64,000 bases of DNA from Echinicola sp. 20G (GTDB lineage: Bacteria; Bacteroidota; Bacteroidia; Cytophagales; Cyclobacteriaceae), in contig NZ_AP024154.1 of NCBI RefSeq assembly GCF_015533855.1, positions 5,291,501-5,355,500 on the forward strand, given 5' to 3'. Positions 9,402-18,646 of the stretch are shown one piece after another. The notes under the pieces are model-generated. The model was given only the letters and a program-made list of their open reading frames with translations. It ran no database searches and was not told the origin of the DNA. The position numbers and the translations under genes are program-made. How positions within the stretch are numbered: position 1 is the stretch's first letter; each line of letters starts with the position of its first letter.

Positions 9402-10916
9402 ATGAGTAAACTCAAAAAACTCGCCGGGCAGACCGCTGTTTACGGAATAAGCAGCATTCTGGGCAGAGTAATTAATTTCCTTCTTCTTCCATTATACATC
9501 ACCTACCTTTCCAAGGAAGACTTAGGGTCATTTACCGCTATTTATGCCTTCATAGCCTTCTTTAACATCATATTTACCTATGGCATGGAAACCACTTTTT
9601 TCAGGTTTTCCACTGGTAAAGGAATAGACCCAAAAAAGGTTTATAACAATGTCCAATCGCTTATCCTCACTACTTCCCTTTCTTTAGGGGCTTTATTGTT
9701 TCTAAGTGCCGAGCAAATCAGTATTTGGATGGACTATGAAGGACAAGCCTACCTTTTCAAGTGGACTGCTATGATTTTGACCATTGATGCGGTATTGGCC
9801 ATTCCATATGCCAAGCTCAGGGTTGAAAATAAATCCCTGCAATTTGCCCTGACTAAGCTCTTCAACATCCTATTGAATGTAGGCTTTAATATTTTCTTCA
9901 TTGTCATTTGTCTTCATATTAGTGAGGGGCAATATTTAACAAGCTTACAGCCGCTCATCCAATCTTTTTATCACCCGGAATGGGGAGTTGACTATATTCT
10001 TTTGTCCAACCTTATTGCCAACGCACTGATTGTACCGATCCTCTTTTTTCTTTCTGGTAAATTCACCTGGACTTTGGAAAAAAGTATTCTTGGCCCTATG
10101 TGGCACTATGCCTTGCCTCTCTTGTTTATGGGATTGGCAGGTGTGACCAATGAAGTGTTTTCCCGGTTTTTATTTGAATATATCTTACCAGAAAACTTCT
10201 ACCCTGGATTGACCTCTAGGGAAGCAGGAGGGATTTTTGGTGCCAACTTCAAATTGGCCATCTTTATGAACCTGATCATTCAGGCATTTAAGTACGCTGC
10301 TGAACCCTTTTTCTTTTCCCAAAGTGAAGACAAAAACAGTCCACAATTGTACGCTAGGGTAATGCACTGGTTCATCATCTTTTGCTGCGTTTTGATGATT
10401 GTCGTAGCAGTCAACCTCAATATTATTGGTGACCAGATATTAGGCAATAAAGGCTATCAAGAAGGTTTGTCTATCGTCCCTATGCTTCTGATGGGCTATT
10501 TGATGTTGGGAGTTTATTTCAACCTGAGCATCTGGTTTAAAATTACTGACAAAACAATTTATAGTTTCTATATCACCTTCACGGGGGCTTTGGTCACTAT
10601 TCTTGTCATCGTTTTATTGGTTCCCAAATTAGGCTATACCGGAGCAGCACTGAGCACTTTGGCCACTTATGTCGTCATGTCCATCATGTGTTACCTATTT
10701 GGCCAAAAATATTATCCCATTCCCTATCAAACAGGCAAAGACATCTTCTACCTGCTAACCGCTTTTGTTGCTGCTTATGTTGGTTTTTATATTGAAGTGG
10801 AATCTGGAATTTTAACCTTCTTAATTCGAAACGCACTTCCACTTGCCTTTGTTCTCTTGGTCTTTCTTTTAGAAAAAGAAGAAATCAGCCAACTGAAAAA
10901 GAGAATTAGCAAGTAA
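9402..10916 (+). CDS. Polysaccharide/lipid-linked oligosaccharide flippase (MATE/Wzx-like)
   Basis: A 504-residue inner-membrane protein with about 12-14 hydrophobic segments spread along its whole length. The start KKLAGQTAVYGISSILGRVINFLLLPLY carries the amphipathic opening and first membrane helix typical of Wzx/polysaccharide biosynthesis transporters (split here only by description: KLAGQTAVYG then SSILGRVINF). The middle contains conserved family-like segments such as ETTFFRFS and AAEPFFF. It probably moves a lipid-linked glycan across the inner membrane. No glycan genes are adjacent, so the substrate is unknown. Confidence 0.82.
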   Translation: MSKLKKLAGQTAVYGISSILGRVINFLLLPLYITYLSKEDLGSFTAIYAFIAFFNIIFTYGMETTFFRFSTGKGIDPKKVYNNVQSLILTTSLSLGALLFLSAEQISIWMDYEGQAYLFKWTAMILTIDAVLAIPYAKLRVENKSLQFALTKLFNILLNVGFNIFFIVICLHISEGQYLTSLQPLIQSFYHPEWGVDYILLSNLIANALIVPILFFLSGKFTWTLEKSILGPMWHYALPLLFMGLAGVTNEVFSRFLFEYILPENFYPGLTSREAGGIFGANFKLAIFMNLIIQAFKYAAEPFFFSQSEDKNSPQLYARVMHWFIIFCCVLMIVVAVNLNIIGDQILGNKGYQEGLSIVPMLLMGYLMLGVYFNLSIWFKITDKTIYSFYITFTGALVTILVIVLLVPKLGYTGAALSTLATYVVMSIMCYLFGQKYYPIPYQTGKDIFYLLTAFVAAYVGFYIEVESGILTFLIRNALPLAFVLLVFLLEKEEISQLKKRISK

Positions 10917-11029
10917 ATAATGTGAAATCACAGGCTATCAAACTGCATTTAGTTTGTTCTAAACAAAGTCACAAAATTTGTATTCCTATTTTTCATCTTA
11001 TCCATTCCCCCAAAATAAAAATAACCCCC

Positions 11030-11037
11030 TATCTTTG
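11030..11037 (+). promoter_or_regulatory. Predicted dut promoter, -7 box
   Basis: TATCTTTG matches TAnnTTTG and lies 30 bp before the dut ATG. Confidence 0.55.
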
Positions 11038-11067
11038 ACTTCAATTAAATATTAAAATTAAAACTTC

Positions 11068-11502
11068 ATGAAGGTAAAAGTCATTAACCAATCAAAACAT
11101 CCACTCCCTGAATATCAAACCATTCTTTCTGCAGGACTGGATTTGAGGGCCAACTTGGACCAAACAGTAACCTTAGGCCCCCTTGAACGCGTATTGATTG
11201 GAACAGGCTTGTACATGGAACTTCCAGCCGGGTTTGAAGCGCAAATTAGACCTCGAAGTGGTTTGGCCTACAAGCATGGCCTGACCGTCCTCAACTCTCC
11301 TGGAACCATCGATGCGGATTACAGGGGTGAAATCAAAGTACTATTGGTGAACCTATCCAAAGAAGCATTTGAGATCAAAGATGGGGAACGTATCGCTCAA
11401 ATGGTTGTCGCCAAACATGAGCAGATCCAATGGGAAAATGCCTCTGACCTTACCGAAACTGAAAGAGGAGCGGGCGGCTATGGCAGTACCGGAAAATCCT
11501 GA
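11068..11502 (+). CDS. dut: dUTP pyrophosphatase (dUTPase)
   Basis: Hydrolyses dUTP to dUMP and pyrophosphate, which keeps uracil out of DNA and feeds dTMP synthesis. All five trimeric-dUTPase motifs are visible in the 144 residues: motif 1 AGLDLRA, motif 2 [10 protein letters not shown], motif 3 [13 protein letters not shown] with the catalytic Asp, motif 4 ERIAQMVV and motif 5 [11 protein letters not shown]. The length is normal. It stands just ahead of the envelope operon that begins at 11623, but a separate promoter lies between them. Confidence 0.96.
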   Translation: MKVKVINQSKHPLPEYQTILSAGLDLRANLDQTVTLGPLERVLIGTGLYMELPAGFEAQIRPRSGLAYKHGLTVLNSPGTIDADYRGEIKVLLVNLSKEAFEIKDGERIAQMVVAKHEQIQWENASDLTETERGAGGYGSTGKS

Positions 11503-11527
11503 TTATGTTAAATTTAGTAAATGCACT

Positions 11528-11560
11528 TTTGGCTATTGAACCAAAAAGGCATTAAGTTTG
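11528..11560 (+). promoter_or_regulatory. Predicted promoter of the TPR/DUF4292/EnvC operon
   Basis: TTTG at 11528-11531, then 21 bp, then TAAGTTTG at 11553-11560. It falls inside the N-terminal part of the longest open frame (from 11521), so it supports a downstream translation start at 11623. Confidence 0.5.
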
Positions 11561-11622
11561 TACGTCACATGGGATATGGAAAACCACCATATTCCTTTAG
11601 TACCTTCAGTCCAGAACTTAAG

Positions 11623-13374
11623 ATGAGTTTAAAATCCATAAAGCAATATATCTTCCTAATTGGTATTACTTCTGCCTTTTTGTTTTCCTCCGGTAGTGAT
11701 TTGTTTGCACAAAAGACAAGATCAAAGAAATCAAAAAAGGAACAAGAAAAAGAAGCTATGGCTGACCGTCTTTTTATTGAAGGCGAAAAGCACATGATAC
11801 TGGAAGATTATGAAAAGGCTTATTTCTATTTTGACAAAGCACATGAATTGAATCCAGAAGCGGGTGCCATTAATTTCAAAATGGCAGAAATACTGGCCCG
11901 TGCCAATCAAAATGAAGAAGCATTGTCTTATGGCCAACAAGCCATCGAGTCCGATCCTGACAATAAATTCTATCATCTGCTGGTAGCAGAGGTTTACACC
12001 AAGCAAAATCAACCTGAAAAAGCAGCTGAAATTCTCCAAACACTGATTGAAAGCTCTGAAAGCAACAAGCAGTATATTCTTGAATTGGCCTCTTTGTACC
12101 TGACCACCCAACAGTTCGACAAAGCCCTCACGGCTTTGGATGAAGCTGAAGAATATTATGGAGTAGTAGAACAATTATCTGTTCAAAAGCAAAGGATTTA
12201 CCTTCGCCAAAACAAACTCGATGAAGCTATTGAGGAAGGTGAAAAACTTATTGAATCCAACCCGGGAAACTCCAGGTATGTATTGGCATTGGTTGAGGTG
12301 TTGTTCAACAACAACCGAATTGATCAAGCCTTGACCACCGTTGAAAGCTCCCTAAAAGACTACCCAAACCAAGGTGATTTACACCTGGCCACTTACACCC
12401 TTTTAAAAGAAAAGGGAGAATTGGAGCAGGCGAGGAAGCACCTTTTCATCGCATTCAACAACCCTGACTTGGAAGGTCAGATTAAAGCCCAAACCTACTC
12501 CGATATCATCCAAAAAGACCTCAAAACTGAAGAAAGAGAGACTTTGCTGGATAGTTTGGGAAGCATTATGATGGAAAAGAATCCTAAAGACGCTATCGTG
12601 TACACCGTTTTGGGAGACCGCGCCTTATTCAGCCAAGAAAAAGAAAAGGCCATTGATTTCTATCAGCAATCCATTGCCCTAAAACCCAATGACCCCAAAG
12701 TGCTCCAAGGTACCGTTAGCTTGATGTTTGAATTGGGGAAAGACTTCAATGACATTGAAAAGTACACCATCATTGGTACAGACGAGTTCGAGGACAAACC
12801 TGAGTTCTGGTTTTTTGACGGCACCGCTAAACTGGCGCTAAAAAAATACACAGAAGCGGAAGTCTCGCTCAAAAAGAGTTTGGAGCTGAACAATGGCAAA
12901 AACAAACAGCTGGATCAAATGATTTTGGGGCAATTGGGAGACACACTTCATGCCTTGGACAAAGATGATGAGGCTTATGCCGCTTACGAAAAAGTCCTTG
13001 CGGAAACACCCAATGATGAACATATCCTAAATAACTATGCCTATTTTCTCAGCCTAGAAAAAAAGAACTTGGATAAGGCTCATAAAATGTCCGCTAAGCT
13101 TGTAAAGCAATTCCCTGATAACTCCACTTATTTGGACACCCATGCTTGGGTTTTGTTCCAAATGGAAAATTATCAGGAGGCCAAGCGATTTATGAAGCAG
13201 GCTTTGGACAATGAAACATCTCCTAGTGGCGTTATGCTGGAACATTATGGAGACATATTGTTCCATTTGGGAGAGAAGACTGAAGCCGTTAATTATTGGA
13301 AACAGGCCTTGAATGGGGAAGAAACTTCTGAAGTCCTCAACAAAAAAATAAAGGATAGAAAATATTATGAATAA
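11623..13374 (+). CDS. Exported tetratricopeptide-repeat protein
   Basis: 583 residues when started at the ATG at 11623 (MSLKSIKQYIFLIGITSAFL), which places a signal peptide ending near DLFAQ at the very N-terminus. An open frame extends upstream to 11521 but spans a predicted promoter. The rest is a long array of TPR-type helix pairs, for example EDYEKAYFYFDKAHELNPEA, EKAIDFYQQSIALKPNDP and TEAEVSLKKSLELNN. It probably acts as a periplasmic or outer-membrane-associated scaffold. Its stop overlaps the start of the DUF4292 lipoprotein, and the EnvC-like gene follows directly. This order recurs in Bacteroidota and suggests a shared envelope role. The exact partner is unknown. Confidence 0.85.
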   Translation: MSLKSIKQYIFLIGITSAFLFSSGSDLFAQKTRSKKSKKEQEKEAMADRLFIEGEKHMILEDYEKAYFYFDKAHELNPEAGAINFKMAEILARANQNEEALSYGQQAIESDPDNKFYHLLVAEVYTKQNQPEKAAEILQTLIESSESNKQYILELASLYLTTQQFDKALTALDEAEEYYGVVEQLSVQKQRIYLRQNKLDEAIEEGEKLIESNPGNSRYVLALVEVLFNNNRIDQALTTVESSLKDYPNQGDLHLATYTLLKEKGELEQARKHLFIAFNNPDLEGQIKAQTYSDIIQKDLKTEERETLLDSLGSIMMEKNPKDAIVYTVLGDRALFSQEKEKAIDFYQQSIALKPNDPKVLQGTVSLMFELGKDFNDIEKYTIIGTDEFEDKPEFWFFDGTAKLALKKYTEAEVSLKKSLELNNGKNKQLDQMILGQLGDTLHALDKDDEAYAAYEKVLAETPNDEHILNNYAYFLSLEKKNLDKAHKMSAKLVKQFPDNSTYLDTHAWVLFQMENYQEAKRFMKQALDNETSPSGVMLEHYGDILFHLGEKTEAVNYWKQALNGEETSEVLNKKIKDRKYYE

Positions 13375-14107
13375 AAACTTTTTACTGAGCTTATTGGCTG
13401 TTCTCCTGCTTTTGGCAGGTTGCGCCAAAAAGACCAACATCTATTCTTCAGACAATACCATGAGCGAGTTCTCGCCCTCCTATTTTGACTATAATTACCT
13501 TAGTGCTAAAGCTCGGATGGTCTTGGAGGAAGAAAATGGAAAAACAACCAGAGGAACCTTAAACCTAAGGGCAAAAAAAGACAGCATTATTTGGTTCAGT
13601 ATCAGTCCTGGCTTGGGCATCGAAGCCGCGAGAGGGGTGATCACCAGGGATGAAATCAAAGTAAAAGACCGAATAAACGGGCAGGATATTGACTTAACCT
13701 TTGATCAATTCCAAAACACCTATGGGCTGAAACTCTCTCTTGACCTTTTCCAAAATGTGTTATTTGCCAACGTACCTAACCAAGTTACATATAGAGATAG
13801 GCTACTAAGGGTTGGGAAAACATTTGAGCTTACCCAAAGACGTGATGGAATTATTTACGAGTCTGTTATAGGAGCCCAACATGGAAAAGTGACAGAGCTG
13901 AAAACTTCTTCCAGGTACCATAAAGGAAAGTTGACAGCCAGTTATCCTGAATTTGAGGATCTGGAAGGTCAGCCTTATGCCTATAAAATCTTGATCAAGA
14001 TGTTGATGGAACAGGAATCATCCAAGCTTCAATCTACCTTGGTAAGTCTTGAAGTCAATAAAGTAGAACTGACTGATGACTCTTTAACTTTTCCTTATAA
14101 TTTCTAA
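13367..14107 (+). CDS. DUF4292-family lipoprotein (LolA/LolB-like)
   Basis: 246 residues. The signal peptide MNKNFLLSLLAVLLLLAGC has a lipobox Cys, so it is predicted to be membrane-anchored by lipid. The mature part is rich in beta strands (ARMVLEEENGKTTRGTLNLR, DSIIWFSISPGLGIEAARG), the pattern of DUF4292, whose fold resembles lipoprotein-carrier proteins. It overlaps the TPR gene by 8 bp and lies 3 bp before the EnvC-like gene, so the three are surely one transcript. A role in outer-membrane or lipoprotein homeostasis is inference. Confidence 0.82.
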   Translation: MNKNFLLSLLAVLLLLAGCAKKTNIYSSDNTMSEFSPSYFDYNYLSAKARMVLEEENGKTTRGTLNLRAKKDSIIWFSISPGLGIEAARGVITRDEIKVKDRINGQDIDLTFDQFQNTYGLKLSLDLFQNVLFANVPNQVTYRDRLLRVGKTFELTQRRDGIIYESVIGAQHGKVTELKTSSRYHKGKLTASYPEFEDLEGQPYAYKILIKMLMEQESSKLQSTLVSLEVNKVELTDDSLTFPYNF

Positions 14108-14110
14108 TAT

Positions 14111-15361
14111 ATGAAGCGTAGCATCTATTTCATTTTTCTGCTATTCTTTGCTTGGACATTTTGCCCAGATTACGCCTCCTTACAGGCACAGACTTCCAAA
14201 ACTCGTGCGCAGTTAGAAAAGGAAAAAGCAGCCGTTCAGCAACGCCTCAAAGAGTTTGACGAAATATTAAAGAAAACTGCCGCTCGAAAGAAAAACACCA
14301 TCAGTGAGCTTAATCTAGTTTCCAAACAACTGGAAACCAGAACCACCTTTATCAAAACCCTCAACTCAGAAGTGGTCTTGCTCAACAAGGAAATCAAGGA
14401 AACAGACAGCATGATTGCTTCTTTGGAAGAAGACCTTGAAACCTTAAAAGAAGAATACGCACAGATGATCTATGTGTCGGCCAAACTCAATAGGGGCATT
14501 ACTGTGCTGACCTTCGTTTTCAGTTCATCCACTTTTAAGGAGCTGTACATGCGCTTGAGGTATTTGAAACAATATAGCGAGGCCCGTGAGAAACAAGTCG
14601 AACAAATAGAAAAAGTAAGCGCCGACCTCGAGCGACAACAAGAAAAATTGGCTGCCCAAAAAGAGGAAAAACAGCAGGCACTACAAGAAGAACAAAACCA
14701 GAAAAAAGAATTGGACTTGCTGAAAAAAGAACAGCAATCCATCGTCAACTCACTTTCTGCCAAAGAAGAGGAAATCAGAAAAGACATTGCTGAAACCAAA
14801 AAACAACAAGAAGAGCTTAACCGATTGATCAGAAAAGTGATCGAGGAGGAAATTAAACGAGCAGAAGCCGAGGCCAAGAAAGCCAATTCAAAAACCACCA
14901 AATCGGCTGGCACCAGCATACCTTTGACGCCGGAAGCTGCCGCCTTATCTAGTTCATTTGCCGAAAACAAAGGTAAATTACCTTGGCCAGTAGCTAGTGG
15001 ATTTGTGTCCAAAACCTATGGTAAGCATGCCCATCCCACCCTTAAAGGGATCACTGTTACCAATGATGGGGTGGATATCCAAACCAACCCTGATGAAAAT
15101 GTGCGAGCTGTCTTTGATGGAGTGGTCACCAAAATCTCCACCGTTCCCGGAATGGGGGGAACCATTATCATCAGGCATGGGGAATATTATACCATGTATA
15201 GCCGCCTAAAGACCATTGCTGTAAAATCCGGCCAATCAGTCAAAGCAAATGATAAAATTGGGGAAGTTTCTACTGGCAATGATGGAGTAGCTGAAGTACA
15301 TTTTCAAACATGGAAAGGACTTCAAGTGATGAATCCATCTATTTGGCTTTCGGGTAAATAG
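14111..15361 (+). CDS. EnvC-like murein hydrolase activator with degenerate M23/LytM domain
   Basis: 416 residues: signal peptide (to about SLQAQ), a long coiled coil rich in Lys/Glu/Gln (residues ~30-270) and a C-terminal LytM domain. In active M23 peptidases the zinc is held by H-x3-D and H-x-H. Here the first His is replaced (TNDGVDI), the second pair reads TMYSRL rather than T-x-Y-x-H-L, and only VHFQTW keeps a His. The domain is therefore probably catalytically dead, as in EnvC, which activates amidases during cell separation. It is the last gene of the TPR-DUF4292 operon. No FtsEX genes are nearby. Confidence 0.85.
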   Translation: MKRSIYFIFLLFFAWTFCPDYASLQAQTSKTRAQLEKEKAAVQQRLKEFDEILKKTAARKKNTISELNLVSKQLETRTTFIKTLNSEVVLLNKEIKETDSMIASLEEDLETLKEEYAQMIYVSAKLNRGITVLTFVFSSSTFKELYMRLRYLKQYSEAREKQVEQIEKVSADLERQQEKLAAQKEEKQQALQEEQNQKKELDLLKKEQQSIVNSLSAKEEEIRKDIAETKKQQEELNRLIRKVIEEEIKRAEAEAKKANSKTTKSAGTSIPLTPEAAALSSSFAENKGKLPWPVASGFVSKTYGKHAHPTLKGITVTNDGVDIQTNPDENVRAVFDGVVTKISTVPGMGGTIIIRHGEYYTMYSRLKTIAVKSGQSVKANDKIGEVSTGNDGVAEVHFQTWKGLQVMNPSIWLSGK

Positions 15362-15431
15362 GTAATTGTCCTTTAATATGAGTATCTTTACAAAAAAGAT
15401 TACGAAAATATAGAGAACTGTACACTATTCC

Positions 15432-15462
15432 TTTGCGTTAGTAAGACACAGTTATATCTTTG
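15432..15462 (+). promoter_or_regulatory. Predicted tatA promoter
   Basis: TTTG at 15432-15435 and TATCTTTG at 15455-15462 with a 19-bp spacer. The tatA ATG follows 30 bp later. Confidence 0.6.
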
Positions 15463-15491
15463 TACCGATTTAAAACTTAAATACGCTTATC

Positions 15492-15695
15492 ATGACTACA
15501 TTGGGTTTCATTCAGAATATAGGAGGTGGTTCCTTGGTTGTTATCATCCTAGTTATCATTCTTCTTTTCGGAGCTAAAAGAATCCCTGAATTAGCTAGAG
15601 GATTGGGTAGAGGCATCAAAGAATTCAAAGATGCTACCAAAGAGATTCAGGATGATATTGAGGAAGGTCTAAAAGACAATAAAAAGAAAAGTTAA
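15492..15695 (+). CDS. tatA: Sec-independent protein translocase subunit TatA
   Basis: A 67-residue TatA/B-family protein of the twin-arginine translocation system in the inner membrane, which exports folded proteins. It has one hydrophobic N-terminal helix ([14 protein letters not shown]), the hinge and Pro region [12 protein letters not shown], an amphipathic helix [14 protein letters not shown] and a charged tail. The length fits TatA rather than TatB. It has its own promoter, and gatA follows 14 bp after its stop. tatC is not in the window. Confidence 0.92.
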   Translation: MTTLGFIQNIGGGSLVVIILVIILLFGAKRIPELARGLGRGIKEFKDATKEIQDDIEEGLKDNKKKS

Positions 15696-15709
15696 AAAGT
15701 AACTGACAA

Positions 15710-17140
15710 TTGGAAAAATTCCATTCATTCGACGAAATAAAACAATCGCTTGAAAATAAGGAAACTGACTGTAAGGCGATCGTAAATTATTATCTCAAAA
15801 ACATTCAAACGAAGGCGCATCTCAACGCCTTCGTTGAAGTTTATGAGCAATCCGCTTTGGAGCAAGCCGAAAAAGTGGACCAAAAAATCCAAGCAGGAAC
15901 TGCTGGAAAATTAGCTGGTATGGTTATGGGTATCAAAGATGTGCTTTGCTATGCAGACCATGAAGTCAATGCCTCCAGTAAAATCCTAGAAGGATTCCAA
16001 TCCCAATTTACCGCAACAGCTGTACAAAAACTTATCGATGAGGATGCCATCATTATTGGCCGCTTAAACTGCGACGAATTTGGCATGGGCTCTTCCAATG
16101 AAAATACAGTTCACGGAAAGGTGCTCAATGCCCTAGATGAGGAGAGAGTTCCCGGAGGTTCCTCTGGTGGTTCTGCTGTAGCTGTACAGGCCAATCTTTG
16201 TACCACCTCTTTGGGGACTGACACAGGAGGATCTGTTCGTCAACCTGCAGCTTTTACCGGATTGGTAGGAACAAAACCTACTTATTCAAGGGTTTCTAGG
16301 TTTGGCCTTATCGCATATGCCTCTTCATTTGACACCATTGGAGTTTTCTCCAGAAATGTCAAAGACAATGCCTTGGTAATGGAGGTAATCGCTGGGCAAG
16401 ACGATAATGACAGTACAGTTTCCCGTAAAGAGGTTCCCCAGTACAGCCAACTACTTGATTTTAAGAAGCCTGCCAAAATAGCCTACTTAAAAGAGACCAT
16501 TGAGTCTGAAGCGTTACAACCTGAGATCAAGGAACATACCCTTGATGTGCTGAATAAATTAAAGGAAGAAGGGCACCAAGTGGAAGAAGTAGACTTCCCA
16601 CTATTGGAGTATGTTCTTCCCACCTACTACATATTGACCACCGCTGAAGCCAGTTCAAACCTTTCCCGATTTGACGGCGTAAAATATGGGTACAGGACAC
16701 CCAATGCCCATAATTTAGAAAGCATGTACAAGCTTACCCGCTCAGAAGGTTTTGGAGAGGAAGTGAAAAGAAGGATTATGTTGGGCACTTTTGTTTTGAG
16801 TGCCAGTTACTATGACGCCTATTTCACTAAAGCCCAAAAAGTCAGAAGGTTAATCAAAGAGTTCACTGAAGATTTGTTGAATAAATTTGATTATATTGTT
16901 ATGCCAACTACGCCTTCTACGGCGTTTAAGTTCGGAGAACATAGTGACGATCCTGTAGCCATGTACCTGGAAGATTTATTTACCGTACAAGCTTCAGTAT
17001 CAGGGGTACCTGCCATCTCTATTCCAAATGGAAAAGATAACCAGGGTTTGCCGATTGGGCTACAAGTGATCACCAATTCATTTAAAGAAGCAGAGTTATT
17101 TGCTTTTGCAGATTACCTTACTAAGATCAAAGAACAATAA
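15710..17140 (+). CDS. gatA: Asp-tRNA(Asn)/Glu-tRNA(Gln) amidotransferase subunit A
   Basis: A 476-residue amidase-signature enzyme that supplies ammonia from glutamine for transamidation of mischarged tRNA with GatB and GatC. The Ser-cisSer-Lys triad is visible: Lys in MGIKDVL, and the serines in GGSSGGSAVAVQ and TDTGGSVRQPA. I use the TTG at 15710 as start: a stop codon lies two codons upstream, the next in-frame ATG is near residue 69, inside the catalytic core, and the sequence after TTG matches the usual GatA opening. It lies 14 bp after tatA and is probably co-transcribed. Confidence 0.93.
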   Translation: MEKFHSFDEIKQSLENKETDCKAIVNYYLKNIQTKAHLNAFVEVYEQSALEQAEKVDQKIQAGTAGKLAGMVMGIKDVLCYADHEVNASSKILEGFQSQFTATAVQKLIDEDAIIIGRLNCDEFGMGSSNENTVHGKVLNALDEERVPGGSSGGSAVAVQANLCTTSLGTDTGGSVRQPAAFTGLVGTKPTYSRVSRFGLIAYASSFDTIGVFSRNVKDNALVMEVIAGQDDNDSTVSRKEVPQYSQLLDFKKPAKIAYLKETIESEALQPEIKEHTLDVLNKLKEEGHQVEEVDFPLLEYVLPTYYILTTAEASSNLSRFDGVKYGYRTPNAHNLESMYKLTRSEGFGEEVKRRIMLGTFVLSASYYDAYFTKAQKVRRLIKEFTEDLLNKFDYIVMPTTPSTAFKFGEHSDDPVAMYLEDLFTVQASVSGVPAISIPNGKDNQGLPIGLQVITNSFKEAELFAFADYLTKIKEQ

Positions 17141-17154
17141 AATTATACTTGACC

Positions 17155-18552
17155 ATGAGAAACAGGAGATTATTTGCACTCTTATCTATGATGATAAACT
17201 GTGTTGTGGTAGCCGTTACTTTTGGTCAGGATCAAAATGGTTTCATTAGTGCGGAAGAAGAGGTTTTCGAACCGGTTTATAACTATGAATATATCCCTGA
17301 CTTTACTTATGATGAGGTAAATAACAGGGTGAAAAACATGGAAACCGGCATGCCTTTCCAGCTGAATGAAACCATTTTTGCTTTTATCAATTACTTTACG
17401 GTTCGAAATAGAGAATATTCTAAGATGACCTTGGCAAGAAAGGAAATCTACTTTCCTCTTTTCGAAAAAGCATTGAAAAAGCACGGTATGCCTGATGAGA
17501 TCAAGTACCTGGCCATTATCGAGTCAGGGCTTAACCCAAAGGCTAAATCTTATGTAGGCGCCATGGGGCTTTGGCAGTTTATGCCGGCAACAGGCCGAGT
17601 TTACGACCTCCATGTCACCAGGGATATTGATGACAGAATGGACCCAGAACTAGCCACTGAGGCTGCCTGCAAATACCTGAAATCCCTTCATAGAATGTTT
17701 GGAGATTGGGAATTGGCCCTTGCAGCCTACAACTGTGGACCTGGAAATGTAAGAAAAGCCATTAGGCGATCTGGAGGAAAAAAAACTTTCTGGGGTATCT
17801 ATAATCGCTTACCTCGTGAAACCAGAGGTTATATCCCCCAATTCCAAGCTATAATGTATGTTTTCAAATATGCAGATGAGCATAATTTGATTCTGGAAGA
17901 CGGCACTTTCCCTGTGGCCCATGAAGCAGTGAACTTTGACCAAGAAGTTGACCTCAATAGATTGGCTGAAATCAGTGGCGTTTGTTTGGAGGATTTGGAG
18001 TTTTTGAATCCATCTATCCTTAGAAACAAGATACCTCACTCCTCCAAGAGTTTTGCTTTAAAAGTCCCTAAAGCCCAAGCTGAATACTTAGCAGCCAATA
18101 AACATTGGATTTTGGACACCATCAGTATCCAGCAGGAAAGACTTATTGCCCAGCAAATAGAAGAGGAACCCGAAAAGAAACAAGAACCTGAAAAACTGAT
18201 ATACAAAGTTCAAAGAGGTGATGCCTTGGGAAAAATAGCCAATAGGTACGGGATCACTGTTTCGGAAATCAAAACCTGGAATGGTCTCTACTCTAACACC
18301 ATTAAGGTCGGGCAGCACCTTACCATTTACCAAAATTCAGGAGCATTTGAAAGAAATATCGCAGCAGATAACACCACCAAACAAGACGCTACATTCGTTA
18401 AGGGAAACCCAAAAACTTACATCGTGCAACCAGGAGATTCCTTATGGTTAATTGCCAAAAAACTTGACGGTGTTAGTATAGAGCAAATCAAAAGGCTCAA
18501 TAAGCTCAACAACAACAACATTAAACCGGGCCAGAAACTGATTATAGGCTAA
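17155..18552 (+). CDS. Membrane-bound lytic murein transglycosylase D-like protein with two LysM domains
   Basis: 465 residues. The N-terminal signal runs MRNRRLFALLSMMINCVVV. The SLT catalytic domain (residues ~95-260) carries the catalytic Glu in LAIIESGLNP, then YVGAMGLWQFMPATG and LALAAYNCGPGNV. Two LysM peptidoglycan-binding modules close the protein, one starting YKVQRGDALGKIANRYG and one YIVQPGDSLWLIAKKL. It cleaves the glycan strand of peptidoglycan with formation of anhydromuramyl ends. I prefer the ATG at 17155 to an in-frame TTG two codons earlier. The gene begins 14 bp after gatA. Confidence 0.9.
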   Translation: MRNRRLFALLSMMINCVVVAVTFGQDQNGFISAEEEVFEPVYNYEYIPDFTYDEVNNRVKNMETGMPFQLNETIFAFINYFTVRNREYSKMTLARKEIYFPLFEKALKKHGMPDEIKYLAIIESGLNPKAKSYVGAMGLWQFMPATGRVYDLHVTRDIDDRMDPELATEAACKYLKSLHRMFGDWELALAAYNCGPGNVRKAIRRSGGKKTFWGIYNRLPRETRGYIPQFQAIMYVFKYADEHNLILEDGTFPVAHEAVNFDQEVDLNRLAEISGVCLEDLEFLNPSILRNKIPHSSKSFALKVPKAQAEYLAANKHWILDTISIQQERLIAQQIEEEPEKKQEPEKLIYKVQRGDALGKIANRYGITVSEIKTWNGLYSNTIKVGQHLTIYQNSGAFERNIAADNTTKQDATFVKGNPKTYIVQPGDSLWLIAKKLDGVSIEQIKRLNKLNNNNIKPGQKLIIG

Positions 18553-18646
18553 TTCAATAATCAACTAAAAATTTAATTGATTTTCTTTAGGTCGATGACA
18601 ATTTTTTCTAAATTGTAATCAGTATTCATCAAAATCCATTTTAGAA

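Noticed and set aside
14470..15012. 180-codon Ser/Cys-rich open frame antisense to the EnvC-like gene
   Set aside because: It mirrors the Lys/Glu-rich coiled coil on the other strand; not a real gene.
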